Shown piece after piece: positions 46,346 through 56,576 of a DNA stretch of 64,000 bases. Position numbers and translations under genes: made by a program. The stretch's first letter is position 1. Every line of letters begins with the position of its first letter. This stretch comes from Tritrichomonas foetus (Eukaryota > Parabasalia > Tritrichomonadida > Tritrichomonadidae), in the NCBI GenBank assembly GCA_001839685.1, contig MLAK01001015.1, forward strand, positions 27,448 through 91,447. Reading direction: 5' to 3'. The notes under the pieces are model-generated. The model saw nothing but the letters and a program-made list of their open reading frames with translations. It searched no databases and was not told the DNA's origin.

Positions 46346-49012
46346 TTACAAAGGTTTTCGGGATTTCGTTGCAGAAATGACAACACCGTTATATTCAATT
46401 GATGTTACTAAATCAACAGAAGGACATGGTGAATTTTCATCAATTGTTGAAGTTGAATAAAACAAGTCAGATTCATTAATTTCAACTGAATTGTTATTCG
46501 ATTCAATTAATTTTGTTTCTGAATCTTTATTATAAATACAATAATCGTTCAACAGTTTCAGTAAACTAAATAAAATTGGTGGCGCTTCACATCCATTATT
46601 AAATGGAAATTGAAGAATTTCTTTATACTTGATTTCAAGCTGGCTTCCATTTGATCCAGTGTAATCAAAGGGATAATAACGACCGCCTTTTTGCATTCCA
46701 ATATAAGAGGATGTAATGATCATTCCTATTTGTGACTTTATTGAGCCATAACCTAATGGATTTAATATTACTTTCTTAGGAGGATTGATAACAATAATTT
46801 TGGCTCCGTTCCAACAAATAAATTGATTATCACTATCATCTGGTTTTCCTAATACCATTGCATAATCTTTATTATTTTCAGTAACAATATCAAACATTTG
46901 AATACCATGGTCTTCTTCATTATCATTTAGTGGTTTAATTTTGCCAAAAACTCCATTCATTATATTTTCAGGTAGTACATTTAAAAGGAGTGATGGTGTA
47001 TTATTCATTAAATCAAGAACAGGTCTTAAAACATAATTTCCTTTTTCAGTTTCTCCTAAAATAAACGAGAGTCCAAATGGTGTTGCATATAAACAGTTCA
47101 TGCTCGATTTAGAAATATCAACAATTTCTGGATATTTAGTATTAATTAATACTTTTTGCCAAAGTGAGTTTTTCCTATACACTATTCTATAATTCAGCAT
47201 AATTTCATATTTATTATTTTCAACTAAAGGAAATGCGCCTTGGAAATTATGAATATAGACATAAACCATTCCATTAAGTTCACCTGCAACTGTGCCTCTA
47301 AAAGTTCGATCATGAGATTCGATTACATCATCGATTTTTAGGCCATATTCGTCTAATTTCGAATTAGTCATTTTTACTTTCAATTTATTAAATAATTGAA
47401 CTGCATCTTCATCTTCATCATCTTTTTGGATTGCATAAAATGGAGATTCGCCGAAATTTAAAACGAATTGAACTGAGCCTCTCGCTGTAATCACTGGATA
47501 TCTTTCGTATGTGAAATTTCTGCCAATGTCTGCTTTCTTCATCCGATCAATATAATAGGTTACATTAGAATCTTTAATTGCACAAGTTTCAGTGGTTCCG
47601 GTTTTTATGAAATAATCAGGTACAACATTCATAGTTCCTGATCCAGTTTGGTAGAATAAATAACCATCATCTGAATGTAAACCTATGCAAGAAGTGTCCC
47701 ACCCAATCATATCGCCAACTCTAAAATCAAAAGGCCCAAGTCCCATCCCGATTAGTTCAGGTGAATCAAGTCTCAAAAAGTGAGCTTCATACATTCCTTC
47801 TGGTGGAAGCTCATACTTATATAATAAAGGGTTTGGTATATTTTGATTTCTACCAAAAGATAAAAACGCATTTAATAAATGTCGATGTGGAGACATTCCA
47901 AGCCTAAATTTGTGTTCATGATAAGGAAACCAAGTTGTCCATCCTTCAAATGGTTTGATTTTTTCATATTCAAATGGCATCTGTCCAAAATTTAGTGTAA
48001 GTTCAATTCCTATACAAGTCATTGAAATAAATGGAAAATATTCTTTCTCTGGATTACAAACCCAATCAATATCTTCTCTAGTCCCGTTCAATGTGAAAAA
48101 AAGTCGATTATTTTCAATGCCAAAGCCAAGTGTGTTCACACGCAAACTTCCAATGATTTTATTTTTAATATTAATTGGGAAATGATTATTTTTATAGAAA
48201 ATTTCATCGCCGGCGAAAATATATCCAAAAGCATTGGATTTCTTTATTAAATTCACTTTATTTGTATAATTAGAAGTCGGACTAGTATAATTACTAGTAT
48301 CAATTAATATTTTTGTTGTAAGACCAAGTGAAAACCAATCATTTCGATAACGATTACTGTAATTTCGAATCTGTACTTCGAAATACCGCAAATTTGGATA
48401 TCCTGGTAATTTCATTAAAGGTTTGTTGCTAATCACTGGATTAAATTGGGTAGAAGAACTATCATTCAAACATATAGTAAAATCGCTGATGCACTTTTTG
48501 TAATTATCCAAAGTCCAAAATTCGGGCTCATAACATGGGAAAAATCTGTCATTTTCAGTTTTATTTCTAATTGATGTTGCAAAAATGCACTCACCACGAA
48601 CTTTGTTGGTGATTTTTAGATAGAATAAAGACTTTTCAGAATAAAATGGATAGGTTTGTTCAAAAAGAACATTATTGATATAAATATGTAAATTTCCATC
48701 TTTAAGATATAGATTAATAAGAACTCCAATAGCATCAATACTTATTTGTGGGTTGATGTGGCTGCTTCGAACCATTGATATATATTGGAAATAATTGAAT
48801 GCTAGTTTCTCGCCGTTTTCGTCAATTAGACCAAATTCTATATCTGAATTATGATGAATTTTTAAAAAGAGAAACGAGAATGCGCTTTGTTTTCCGAAAT
48901 TATCTGAATTCTTTTGTGGGTCTAACGAAATATAAAAATCGCCATAACTTGTAAAAATGCCATCTTCGTCAGGTACATATTCACCAGTTGACTCCTTAAT
49001 TATTTCCAACAT
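46346..49012 (-). CDS. Large SPRY-repeat protein
   Basis: The 888-residue protein contains at least three SPRY/B30.2-like beta-sandwiches. The clearest is at about residues 193-365: YFEVQI, WFSLGLTTK, NAFGYIFAGDEIFYKNN, GFGIENNRLFFTLNGT and FPFISM follow the SPRY strand order. Another at about 405-530 has YEAHFLRL, ELIGMGLG, MIGWDTSCIGLHSDDGYLFY and VQFVLNFGESPF. The first 170 residues look like a diverged copy. About residues 560-700 and the C-terminal part carry further short strands without a clear family. SPRY domains bind peptide ligands. With no catalytic domain present, a scaffold role is the most that can be said. The start is the ATG at 49012. A TCACTTTTG initiator lies about 40 bases upstream. 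Confidence 0.85.
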   Translation of the reverse strand: MLEIIKESTGEYVPDEDGIFTSYGDFYISLDPQKNSDNFGKQSAFSFLFLKIHHNSDIEFGLIDENGEKLAFNYFQYISMVRSSHINPQISIDAIGVLINLYLKDGNLHIYINNVLFEQTYPFYSEKSLFYLKITNKVRGECIFATSIRNKTENDRFFPCYEPEFWTLDNYKKCISDFTICLNDSSSTQFNPVISNKPLMKLPGYPNLRYFEVQIRNYSNRYRNDWFSLGLTTKILIDTSNYTSPTSNYTNKVNLIKKSNAFGYIFAGDEIFYKNNHFPINIKNKIIGSLRVNTLGFGIENNRLFFTLNGTREDIDWVCNPEKEYFPFISMTCIGIELTLNFGQMPFEYEKIKPFEGWTTWFPYHEHKFRLGMSPHRHLLNAFLSFGRNQNIPNPLLYKYELPPEGMYEAHFLRLDSPELIGMGLGPFDFRVGDMIGWDTSCIGLHSDDGYLFYQTGSGTMNVVPDYFIKTGTTETCAIKDSNVTYYIDRMKKADIGRNFTYERYPVITARGSVQFVLNFGESPFYAIQKDDEDEDAVQLFNKLKVKMTNSKLDEYGLKIDDVIESHDRTFRGTVAGELNGMVYVYIHNFQGAFPLVENNKYEIMLNYRIVYRKNSLWQKVLINTKYPEIVDISKSSMNCLYATPFGLSFILGETEKGNYVLRPVLDLMNNTPSLLLNVLPENIMNGVFGKIKPLNDNEEDHGIQMFDIVTENNKDYAMVLGKPDDSDNQFICWNGAKIIVINPPKKVILNPLGYGSIKSQIGMIITSSYIGMQKGGRYYPFDYTGSNGSQLEIKYKEILQFPFNNGCEAPPILFSLLKLLNDYCIYNKDSETKLIESNNNSVEINESDLFYSTSTIDENSPCPSVDLVTSIEYNGVVISATKSRKPL

Positions 49013-49252
49013 TGGCAATTGGAAAATAAAAATAGTTGTTTTTCAAAAGTGACATAACTTTTCACCATTCACTTTCTTGATTCGATCTATTTCTATTCAA
49101 TTTCTACAAAAGATGTCTGACATTTTTGATTCATCACTCATTCCAGCTCATTAATGGAATCATTATGAAAACATTCCCTCAAGAAGGTGATTCACACTGT
49201 GTTTAATCAATATTTCATGAAACTTTTAACATTAAGAGCAAAGAGTTTTATC

Positions 49253-49301
49253 GTGAACACTTTTGGTCAATTTGACCTTAAATTTGACATTAAATGTTCA
49301 C
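49253..49301. repeat. 49-bp palindrome-ended repeat, copy 2
   Basis: GTGAACA and TGTTCAC ends, same length and orientation as 16299-16347. It contains TTTGACCTTAAATTTGACAT. Similarity extends rightward through taaaa and gg(t/c)cgc to about 49324. Confidence 0.85.
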
Positions 49302-49609
49302 GCTAAAACTGGTCGCTTTATATTATAAGGGTTTTTATTCTGATATATATTTATTTTACAGGGAATAAATAAGAAAAGCTTAACATGTTAGCAATTAAGT
49401 GAATAATAGATTTTGCTATATTTTATTAACTCATTATCCATGGATTAGTGGATTTTTAAAATATATTGTTAGATGATTTTCGTATTCATTTATTTATAAT
49501 ATTTCTTTCTCACTAGTGCAGCATATGAGTGCTTGTGATTTAATTTCTGTGATCGTTCATCAATGTCGACGATTATGCATCTGTGGAGGTTGATATTCAT
49601 TTTTCTATT

Positions 49610-49866
49610 AGTTGGCAATTATGAAGTGAAATGTCAAATAAAGGTCAAAAGTGGAATAATCAAATGAGAAAATGTGATGTGAACTTTGTTGATTCTTTGG
49701 GTCACTTCGACTTCGAGGAGGCGCGATGAATGAATACGGAGGATAGAGCTCAGAAAACTGGTACCATGGTGGCCCTCCAACGCCTCCTCCGATGGCCGAA
49801 TGAGACGAAGGGGTCCGATAAGTCACATCACATTTACCATTTTGAAGTTTCATAAAAAAAACTCAA
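49610..49866. repeat. 257-bp foldback element, copy 2
   Basis: It shares with 31825-32079 the left flank GAAGTGAAA, GTCAAATAAAGG, TGTGATGTGAACTTTG, TTTGGGTCACTTCGACTT and GAGGAGG. On the right it shares CCTCCTCC, CCGAATGAG, CACATCACATTTACC and ATTTT. The loop between the arms is unrelated in sequence and slightly different in length. Confidence 0.85.
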
Positions 49867-50114
49867 ATACTGCATTTGTGGCTAAAAATCATTTGTTTTA
49901 AATCAATATTTATTTTACTATTTAAAGGAAATGATGATAATTTTTGAAAAGATTTCTCTCGGTGTGAGATTGGAGGTTATGTTTACGAAATCGTCAGATG
50001 ATGTTTTTGTAAAGGCATAACGATAAATTTGATAAGATTCGGAAATTGAAAGGATTCTTTTCATCATCCACTATCAGGTTAGAACTTTTTGAAAAAAATT
50101 CGGCCATTTTTAAT

Positions 50115-51266
50115 ATGTCCAAAGGAAAGATATCTTTGATTGGTATTGGAAGACTGGGAATTTGCACAGCCATGGTATTCGAAAAGGCAGGCTATGAAGT
50201 TCTTGGTGTTGACATCAACGAAGATTATGTCAACAAAATCAATAATAAGTCTTTAATTTCCTACGAACCGCATGTCTGCGAAATGTTGGCACAATCCAAA
50301 AACTTCAGAGCTACAACAAACCAAGTCGAAGCGATTAATTTCTCCGATATGATTTTCATTTGTGTTGATACGCCATCAACAGGCGATGACCGTTATTATG
50401 ATACATTCAAACTCACGAACGTTTTAACATCAATTAACGCCGAAAAGCCGTCAAACAAGCATATTATGATTATGTGCACAGTATTACCCGGCTACATTCG
50501 AAATGAAGGTCGTCAGCTCATTAAAGATTGCACCAACTGTACATTGAACTACAATCCAGAGTTTATTGCCCAAGGCGCCATCATTCATGGATTCTTAAAT
50601 CCAGATGTTGTTCTTATTGGTGCAGAAAATGAAACAGCAGCATCACGGATCAAAGAAATATACGTTAACTCTGTGGCCAATCAACCTCACTATGCAATAA
50701 TGGCACCTGAAAGTGCAGAAGTGATGAAAATCAGCTTGAATTGTTTTGTAACCACAAAAATTGCCTACGCTAATATGATTGCTGATATTGCTGATAAAAC
50801 ACCAGGTGCTAACAAATTCGATATTTTGAAAGCAGTCGGAATGGATTCGCGTGTAGGAATGAAATGTTTAATGCCTGGATGGTCCTACGGTGGTCCCTGC
50901 TTCCCCAGAGACAATAGAGCACTTGCAGGCTATGCTGATAAAATTGGAATTGATGCCAAAATTTCAAAAGCTACAAATGAAATCAATTTACAACACGTTG
51001 ACTTTATGGCACAAAATTACCTTGAGAAAAATAAAGATACTTATGTATTTGAGCATATTGCCTATAAACAACCTTGCGACGTTCCTATCACTGAAGAATC
51101 AGCCAAATGCTTCGTTGCCGTAAAACTAGCAAAAGCTGGAAAAACAGTGATTTTAAGGGATCAACCACATATTTTAGAAGATGCAAAAAGGCTTTTTGGA
51201 AAAGAAGCCGATTTTGTATATGAAGATATTGCAACGCCAAGGGATCCTGCAACAATCGACGGTTAA
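50115..51266 (+). CDS. UDP-glucose/GDP-mannose dehydrogenase family protein
   Basis: The 383-residue protein has the family's three parts. An N-terminal NAD fold carries GIGRLGICTA (GxGxxG) and DINEDYV, then CVDTPSTGDD. The central catalytic segment has NPEFIAQGAI, the lysine in SAEVMKISLNCF, and the catalytic cysteine in YGGPCFPRD. A short C-terminal UDP-binding fold has AYKQPCDVPITEESA. These enzymes oxidise the C6 hydroxyl of a nucleotide sugar to a carboxylate with two NAD, making UDP-glucuronate, GDP-mannuronate or UDP-ManNAcA. The substrate cannot be read from the sequence. All key residues are present. The C-terminal domain is shorter than in UDP-glucose dehydrogenases. The ATG at 50115 is chosen because the residues before it are not family-like and begin at TTG. 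A bacterial source is plausible but unproven. Confidence 0.92.
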   Translation: MSKGKISLIGIGRLGICTAMVFEKAGYEVLGVDINEDYVNKINNKSLISYEPHVCEMLAQSKNFRATTNQVEAINFSDMIFICVDTPSTGDDRYYDTFKLTNVLTSINAEKPSNKHIMIMCTVLPGYIRNEGRQLIKDCTNCTLNYNPEFIAQGAIIHGFLNPDVVLIGAENETAASRIKEIYVNSVANQPHYAIMAPESAEVMKISLNCFVTTKIAYANMIADIADKTPGANKFDILKAVGMDSRVGMKCLMPGWSYGGPCFPRDNRALAGYADKIGIDAKISKATNEINLQHVDFMAQNYLEKNKDTYVFEHIAYKQPCDVPITEESAKCFVAVKLAKAGKTVILRDQPHILEDAKRLFGKEADFVYEDIATPRDPATIDG

Positions 51267-51962
51267 ACAAAATAATAAACTATCTCTTCTTCTTTAACGG
51301 AAAGTTTTTGTGCTTTTGTTTTATTTGTTTGTTTTTGGTATATCTATCAATATTTTCACTAAAATGTTGTGAATAATCTCTCTATGAGCATACGTGACAT
51401 ATGTATAAACTTCTTCATTCACCTCACCCAATTTTTCTCAAGTTGATTCTTGGATGGCCAATTGAATGATGATTTTGTTTCGAAATCTTATCTAGTCACA
51501 AAAAAATACATTCTCATAATCACAAAAACTATCTTCAATCTAAACTTTAATTACACAAAAAAAGTAATGATTTTGCTAAAACTTGAGGGTGAAAAAAATA
51601 AAAACTCTGAAAAAATGCTCAATAAATTAAATAAATCTGTCCTATGGAGCTATTGTATTCAACTATGCGAATAAATCTTCTGTAATAGAATTGTGGAATG
51701 GTGCCATGAATTGCCGTAAGCGGGAGATGTTTTTTCATCAGGCAAAGCTAATCACATCAATTGAGAACAGTATATCAGGTTCTGAAAGAGCGAAATCAAG
51801 ACAAAGAAAAATAATTCAAGTAAATAGAACAAAATTGAAGTACTCAGCTAGGAAAAGCATGACTAAGTAATTCAAGGAGCATTAAACATACTTTTTTTTA
51901 AAAAAAAAACATTTTCTCTCACAGCAAGAAAGAAAGAATGAATGAAATGGAAATAATAAGAT
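51267..51962. other. Intergenic left of the tandem array
   Basis: AT-rich. A 74-codon frame at 51450-51674 starts with TTG and lacks domain or initiator support. Nothing else was recognised. Confidence 0.5.
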
Positions 51963-52060
51963 ATGGAAATAAAAGGAATCTCAGAGTTTAGAAATGATCT
52001 TAAAAGAATATAAAAGCTTATAAAATATTCAATGGAAAATGATTTCGATTCTTGCGTGTC

Positions 52061-52333
52061 ATGAATCATATGTTTCACATTTCAGCTTCAAAAACAAAAA
52101 CAAATCAAATCAAAGAACTTTATAATTTCTTTGAAGAAACCTCAATTTTTAATCATTTTTCACTTGATGAAGCACTCCTTCATATTTTTGTTCATCTTTC
52201 GAAATATTTCCAATTAGAAGAAACGAAAGAAGAACAAATTCATTCAACAAGACGCGAAATTGATGAATTTTTTTTCATCAACGAACTTTCACAGCATTCT
52301 AAAAAGAAAAAACTCAATATTTTTCATCATTAA
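52061..52333 (+). pseudogene. Truncated frame resembling the start of a Sec7 (Arf-GEF) domain, unit 1
   Basis: The 90-residue frame has NQIKELYNFFEE and then FSLDEALLHIFVHLSKYFQL. This resembles the early helices of a Sec7 domain (the D-A-L-R-x-F-L pattern). It then ends in a Lys-rich tail unlike that family. The diverged copy at 58102-58503 goes further along the same protein. I read this as a broken gene fragment. The Sec7 link is weak. Confidence 0.4.
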
Positions 52334-52534
52334 ATCATTCATTATTAACATTTGATTTTCAAAAAATTGTTTTCAATCAGTTGAGATTATCACAAACGTT
52401 TTTGATTTTCTTCTTCAACAACCAAATAATGATATTAGTTCGAAAAATGATATTTTTATTTTCAAATTCATTATTGTTCTTCTCTATATCATAACTCTCA
52501 AAAGAAAAATTATAAATCATCTTTTTTAATAAAT

Positions 52535-52722
52535 CCTGGAATCACAAGCCGATATGGCATGAGTTCTACCTTAGACTGGGAATTACCTGATTAAAGGCAG
52601 AGTACAAACATTCTTCAGGCTATGACTATTATTTATCAATCAAAAATCCGCAGTATCCATGGGTAGGTGTCAAGCTTATTGTCACGAAGGTTAAACATAA
52701 CTCGTACATGTACACAAATTAA
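52535..52722 (+). pseudogene. Frameshifted coding remnant, unit 1 (repeated at +2021 and +4042)
   Basis: Two coding-like pieces lie in different frames. The first reads PGITSRYGMSSTLDWELPD and stops. The second, starting near 52597, reads GYDYYLSIKNPQYPWVGVK and stops at 52720-52722. The composition looks like real protein, but no start or intact frame remains. The family is not recognised. Copies lie at 54556-54743 and 56577-56764. Confidence 0.4.
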
Positions 52723-52806
52723 AAATAAATCAGAAAAATAAATTTAAAAATATAATTTTCAAAGATCTGGAAAGCATGTTTATATAATCCGGTGTTAAAG
52801 AAAAAG

Positions 52807-53121
52807 TTAAGATCCTTCTGATTTCGATCTGGTTATGAGAAGGCTTCGGTTTAATGGCTGAGATGATAAAGTTCGTCGTGGAAGCCTTTGATTCTCATTT
52901 AGGTAATCAATCCAAAGAACATCCCTATCTTTAAGGCCAATTTCAGAAATCGGTGTGTTTAAATCTAAAGGGGATCCACTTTTGGAATTTAAAAATAGAA
53001 GATCGGCGCGATTGATCGGGTGTAACTCTTGTATCTTTTTTAGGCAATTTTTTAGCGTTTCATCTTCAAACACTTGAAGCATGTACTGAACTTTATGGTC
53101 TGTTTTAAAGGTGAGAAACAT
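52807..53121 (-). CDS. Small ubiquitin-like-fold protein, unit 1
   Basis: The 104-residue protein starts MFLTFKTDHKVQYMLQVFED and runs through LKNCLKKIQELHPI and ADLLFLNSKSGSPLDLNTPI. It closes the fold with SEIGLKDRDVLWID, a beta-grasp order with the L-x-D-x-D turn seen in ubiquitin relatives. The C-terminus is a basic Ser/Arg-rich tail without a di-glycine, so conjugation is not expected. The frame could start earlier (53241), but that would overlap the divergent gene. The ATG at 53121 has TCATTACAAAATA 11 bases upstream, a good initiator, so I prefer it. Only 88 bp separate it from the divergent chromo-shadow-like gene, so the two may share a promoter. The role is unknown. Confidence 0.65.
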   Translation of the reverse strand: MFLTFKTDHKVQYMLQVFEDETLKNCLKKIQELHPINRADLLFLNSKSGSPLDLNTPISEIGLKDRDVLWIDYLNENQRLPRRTLSSQPLNRSLLITRSKSEGS

Positions 53122-53209
53122 TATTTTGTAATGATTATCTTTTTCAATTTTTATTTGGTTGCATCCTTTCAAAATTCCATCACATCCCCCATAATAATTT
53201 TTCGTTATA

Positions 53210-53542
53210 ATGAAATCCTCAAACCATTCCGATAAAATCATCTACGAACGATTTGGTGCAAATGATGACGTCGGCGGTGATGTCAGTGTCTTTACCTTCG
53301 ATTTGACTGTCGATAAACAAATCAATGAATATATCGAAGATTCCGACGATGTTCCAAAAGAAATAATCGATGTTAAATATATGGAAGATGGATCAATACA
53401 GTTTCTTACTTTCTGGTTTTATTCCCAAAAGGAATCTTGGCTTCCTGCAGAATATGCGAAAAAATTATGCCCTGACTTGGTTACCGAATTTTTCGCCAGA
53501 AAATTAACCAGTATTTTGAATATTGGCGATGTTTACCACTAA
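53210..53542 (+). CDS. Chromo-shadow-domain-like protein (HP1-related), unit 1
   Basis: The 110-residue protein has an acidic N-terminal half. A domain follows, reading EIIDVKYMEDGSIQFLTFWF, then WLPAEYAKKLCPDLVTEFFARKLT. This matches the chromo shadow domain of HP1 proteins (IIGATxxxGxLxFLMKW, then LVxAKEANxKCPQxVIxFYExRLT) in order and spacing, including the Ala, Cys-Pro and Phe of the dimer helix. No N-terminal chromodomain is present, so it could not read H3K9 methylation itself. It could dimerise with, or compete for, HP1-type partners. Nuclear function is inferred from the family only. It is arranged back to back with the ubiquitin-like gene and repeated identically in all three units. 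Confidence 0.7.
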   Translation: MKSSNHSDKIIYERFGANDDVGGDVSVFTFDLTVDKQINEYIEDSDDVPKEIIDVKYMEDGSIQFLTFWFYSQKESWLPAEYAKKLCPDLVTEFFARKLTSILNIGDVYH

Positions 53543-54081
53543 ACTGTCTGTATTTGTTTCAATAAAATTTGCTTTTATCTCACTCATAATAATTTTGAAT
53601 ATAACTTGTTCAATTCTTAACTTCAAATAAGGATTGCTGTGGCCAATTGTTAATTTTATCTTTTTTTTAATTACAAGCAAAAATCCACTCTGGACATAGG
53701 GAAAAATCGCTGGCCTGAGTGAACCTTACTTCAAATATTTTGCCGCCATTGATACTAGTAATTCATAAGTTAAAACTCATTTCTTCCAATAAACAACACC
53801 AGGGAAAATTTTGTCGACATTCAAACTTCGCATTTAAATTACTAATTGAAGCTCATTTCATGCTCAGTAAACCTTACTTCTTTTAATAGATCCCTCATTT
53901 TAAATCACTTTTTATAGTATATGCGATTACGTATTTTATCAGACAATTGAATGAGGAAAGAAAAAAAGTAAAAACGAAAAGAAATGGAAATAAAAGGAAT
54001 CTCAGAGTTTAGAAATGATCTTAAAAGAATATAAAAGCTTATAAAATATTCAATGGAAAATGATTTCGATTCTTGCGTGTC

Positions 54082-54354
54082 ATGAATCATATGTTTCACA
54101 TTTCAGCTTCAAAAACAAAAACAAATCAAATCAAAGAACTTTATAATTTCTTTGAAGAAACCTCAATTTTTAATCATTTTTCACTTGATGAAGCACTCCT
54201 TCATATTTTTGTTCATCTTTCGAAATATTTCCAATTAGAAGAAACGAAAGAAGAACAAATTCATTCAACAAGACGCGAAATTGATGAATTTTTTTTCATC
54301 AACGAACTTTCACAGCATTCTAAAAAGAAAAAACTCAATATTTTTCATCATTAA
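54082..54354 (+). pseudogene. Truncated Sec7-like frame, unit 2
   Basis: Identical to the unit 1 copy at 52061-52333, at +2021 bp, with the same truncation and Lys-rich tail. Confidence 0.4.
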
Positions 54355-54555
54355 ATCATTCATTATTAACATTTGATTTTCAAAAAATTGTTTTCAATCA
54401 GTTGAGATTATCACAAACGTTTTTGATTTTCTTCTTCAACAACCAAATAATGATATTAGTTCGAAAAATGATATTTTTATTTTCAAATTCATTATTGTTC
54501 TTCTCTATATCATAACTCTCAAAAGAAAAATTATAAATCATCTTTTTTAATAAAT

Positions 54556-54743
54556 CCTGGAATCACAAGCCGATATGGCATGAGTTCTACCTTAGACTGG
54601 GAATTACCTGATTAAAGGCAGAGTACAAACATTCTTCAGGCTATGACTATTATTTATCAATCAAAAATCCGCAGTATCCATGGGTAGGTGTCAAGCTTAT
54701 TGTCACGAAGGTTAAACATAACTCGTACATGTACACAAATTAA
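54556..54743 (+). pseudogene. Frameshifted coding remnant, unit 2
   Basis: Same two out-of-frame pieces and the same stops as at 52535-52722. Confidence 0.4.
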
Positions 54744-54827
54744 AAATAAATCAGAAAAATAAATTTAAAAATATAATTTTCAAAGATCTGGAAAGCATGT
54801 TTATATAATCCGGTGTTAAAGAAAAAG

Positions 54828-55142
54828 TTAAGATCCTTCTGATTTCGATCTGGTTATGAGAAGGCTTCGGTTTAATGGCTGAGATGATAAAGTTCGTCGT
54901 GGAAGCCTTTGATTCTCATTTAGGTAATCAATCCAAAGAACATCCCTATCTTTAAGGCCAATTTCAGAAATCGGTGTGTTTAAATCTAAAGGGGATCCAC
55001 TTTTGGAATTTAAAAATAGAAGATCGGCGCGATTGATCGGGTGTAACTCTTGTATCTTTTTTAGGCAATTTTTTAGCGTTTCATCTTCAAACACTTGAAG
55101 CATGTACTGAACTTTATGGTCTGTTTTAAAGGTGAGAAACAT
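54828..55142 (-). CDS. Small ubiquitin-like-fold protein, unit 2
   Basis: The protein is identical to the unit 1 copy. The initiator, start and 88-bp divergent spacer are conserved, so this copy has the same signals for expression. Confidence 0.65.
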   Translation of the reverse strand: MFLTFKTDHKVQYMLQVFEDETLKNCLKKIQELHPINRADLLFLNSKSGSPLDLNTPISEIGLKDRDVLWIDYLNENQRLPRRTLSSQPLNRSLLITRSKSEGS

Positions 55143-55230
55143 TATTTTGTAATGATTATCTTTTTCAATTTTTATTTGGTTGCATCCTTTCAAAATTCCA
55201 TCACATCCCCCATAATAATTTTTCGTTATA

Positions 55231-55563
55231 ATGAAATCCTCAAACCATTCCGATAAAATCATCTACGAACGATTTGGTGCAAATGATGACGTCGGCGGTG
55301 ATGTCAGTGTCTTTACCTTCGATTTGACTGTCGATAAACAAATCAATGAATATATCGAAGATTCCGACGATGTTCCAAAAGAAATAATCGATGTTAAATA
55401 TATGGAAGATGGATCAATACAGTTTCTTACTTTCTGGTTTTATTCCCAAAAGGAATCTTGGCTTCCTGCAGAATATGCGAAAAAATTATGCCCTGACTTG
55501 GTTACCGAATTTTTCGCCAGAAAATTAACCAGTATTTTGAATATTGGCGATGTTTACCACTAA
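55231..55563 (+). CDS. Chromo-shadow-domain-like protein, unit 2
   Basis: The protein is identical to the unit 1 copy at 53210-53542, including the upstream spacer and the 3' flank. Confidence 0.7.
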   Translation: MKSSNHSDKIIYERFGANDDVGGDVSVFTFDLTVDKQINEYIEDSDDVPKEIIDVKYMEDGSIQFLTFWFYSQKESWLPAEYAKKLCPDLVTEFFARKLTSILNIGDVYH

Positions 55564-56102
55564 ACTGTCTGTATTTGTTTCAATAAAATTTGCTTTTATC
55601 TCACTCATAATAATTTTGAATATAACTTGTTCAATTCTTAACTTCAAATAAGGATTGCTGTGGCCAATTGTTAATTTTATCTTTTTTTTAATTACAAGCA
55701 AAAATCCACTCTGGACATAGGGAAAAATCGCTGGCCTGAGTGAACCTTACTTCAAATATTTTGCCGCCATTGATACTAGTAATTCATAAGTTAAAACTCA
55801 TTTCTTCCAATAAACAACACCAGGGAAAATTTTGTCGACATTCAAACTTCGCATTTAAATTACTAATTGAAGCTCATTTCATGCTCAGTAAACCTTACTT
55901 CTTTTAATAGATCCCTCATTTTAAATCACTTTTTATAGTATATGCGATTACGTATTTTATCAGACAATTGAATGAGGAAAGAAAAAAAGTAAAAACGAAA
56001 AGAAATGGAAATAAAAGGAATCTCAGAGTTTAGAAATGATCTTAAAAGAATATAAAAGCTTATAAAATATTCAATGGAAAATGATTTCGATTCTTGCGTG
56101 TC

Positions 56103-56375
56103 ATGAATCATATGTTTCACATTTCAGCTTCAAAAACAAAAACAAATCAAATCAAAGAACTTTATAATTTCTTTGAAGAAACCTCAATTTTTAATCATTT
56201 TTCACTTGATGAAGCACTCCTTCATATTTTTGTTCATCTTTCGAAATATTTCCAATTAGAAGAAACGAAAGAAGAACAAATTCATTCAACAAGACGCGAA
56301 ATTGATGAATTTTTTTTCATCAACGAACTTTCACAGCATTCTAAAAAGAAAAAACTCAATATTTTTCATCATTAA
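56103..56375 (+). pseudogene. Truncated Sec7-like frame, unit 3
   Basis: Identical to units 1 and 2, at +4042 bp from the first. Confidence 0.4.
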
Positions 56376-56576
56376 ATCATTCATTATTAACATTTGATTT
56401 TCAAAAAATTGTTTTCAATCAGTTGAGATTATCACAAACGTTTTTGATTTTCTTCTTCAACAACCAAATAATGATATTAGTTCGAAAAATGATATTTTTA
56501 TTTTCAAATTCATTATTGTTCTTCTCTATATCATAACTCTCAAAAGAAAAATTATAAATCATCTTTTTTAATAAAT

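Larger units (their letters stand above)
49013..50114. other. Divergent intergenic holding two mobile-looking repeats
   Basis: The 1.1-kb space holds copy 2 of the 49-bp element (49253-49301) and copy 2 of the foldback element (49610-49866). The remaining DNA is AT-rich with no gene recognised. Confidence 0.65.

Noticed and set aside
49608..49853. 81-codon minus-strand frame
   Set aside because: It spans the foldback element and starts and ends by chance in its GC-rich arms. The other copy of the element has no equivalent frame.
51450..51674. 74-codon frame left of the tandem array
   Set aside because: It starts at TTG, is Lys/Leu/Ile/Asn-rich as expected from AT-rich DNA, and has no domain or initiator.
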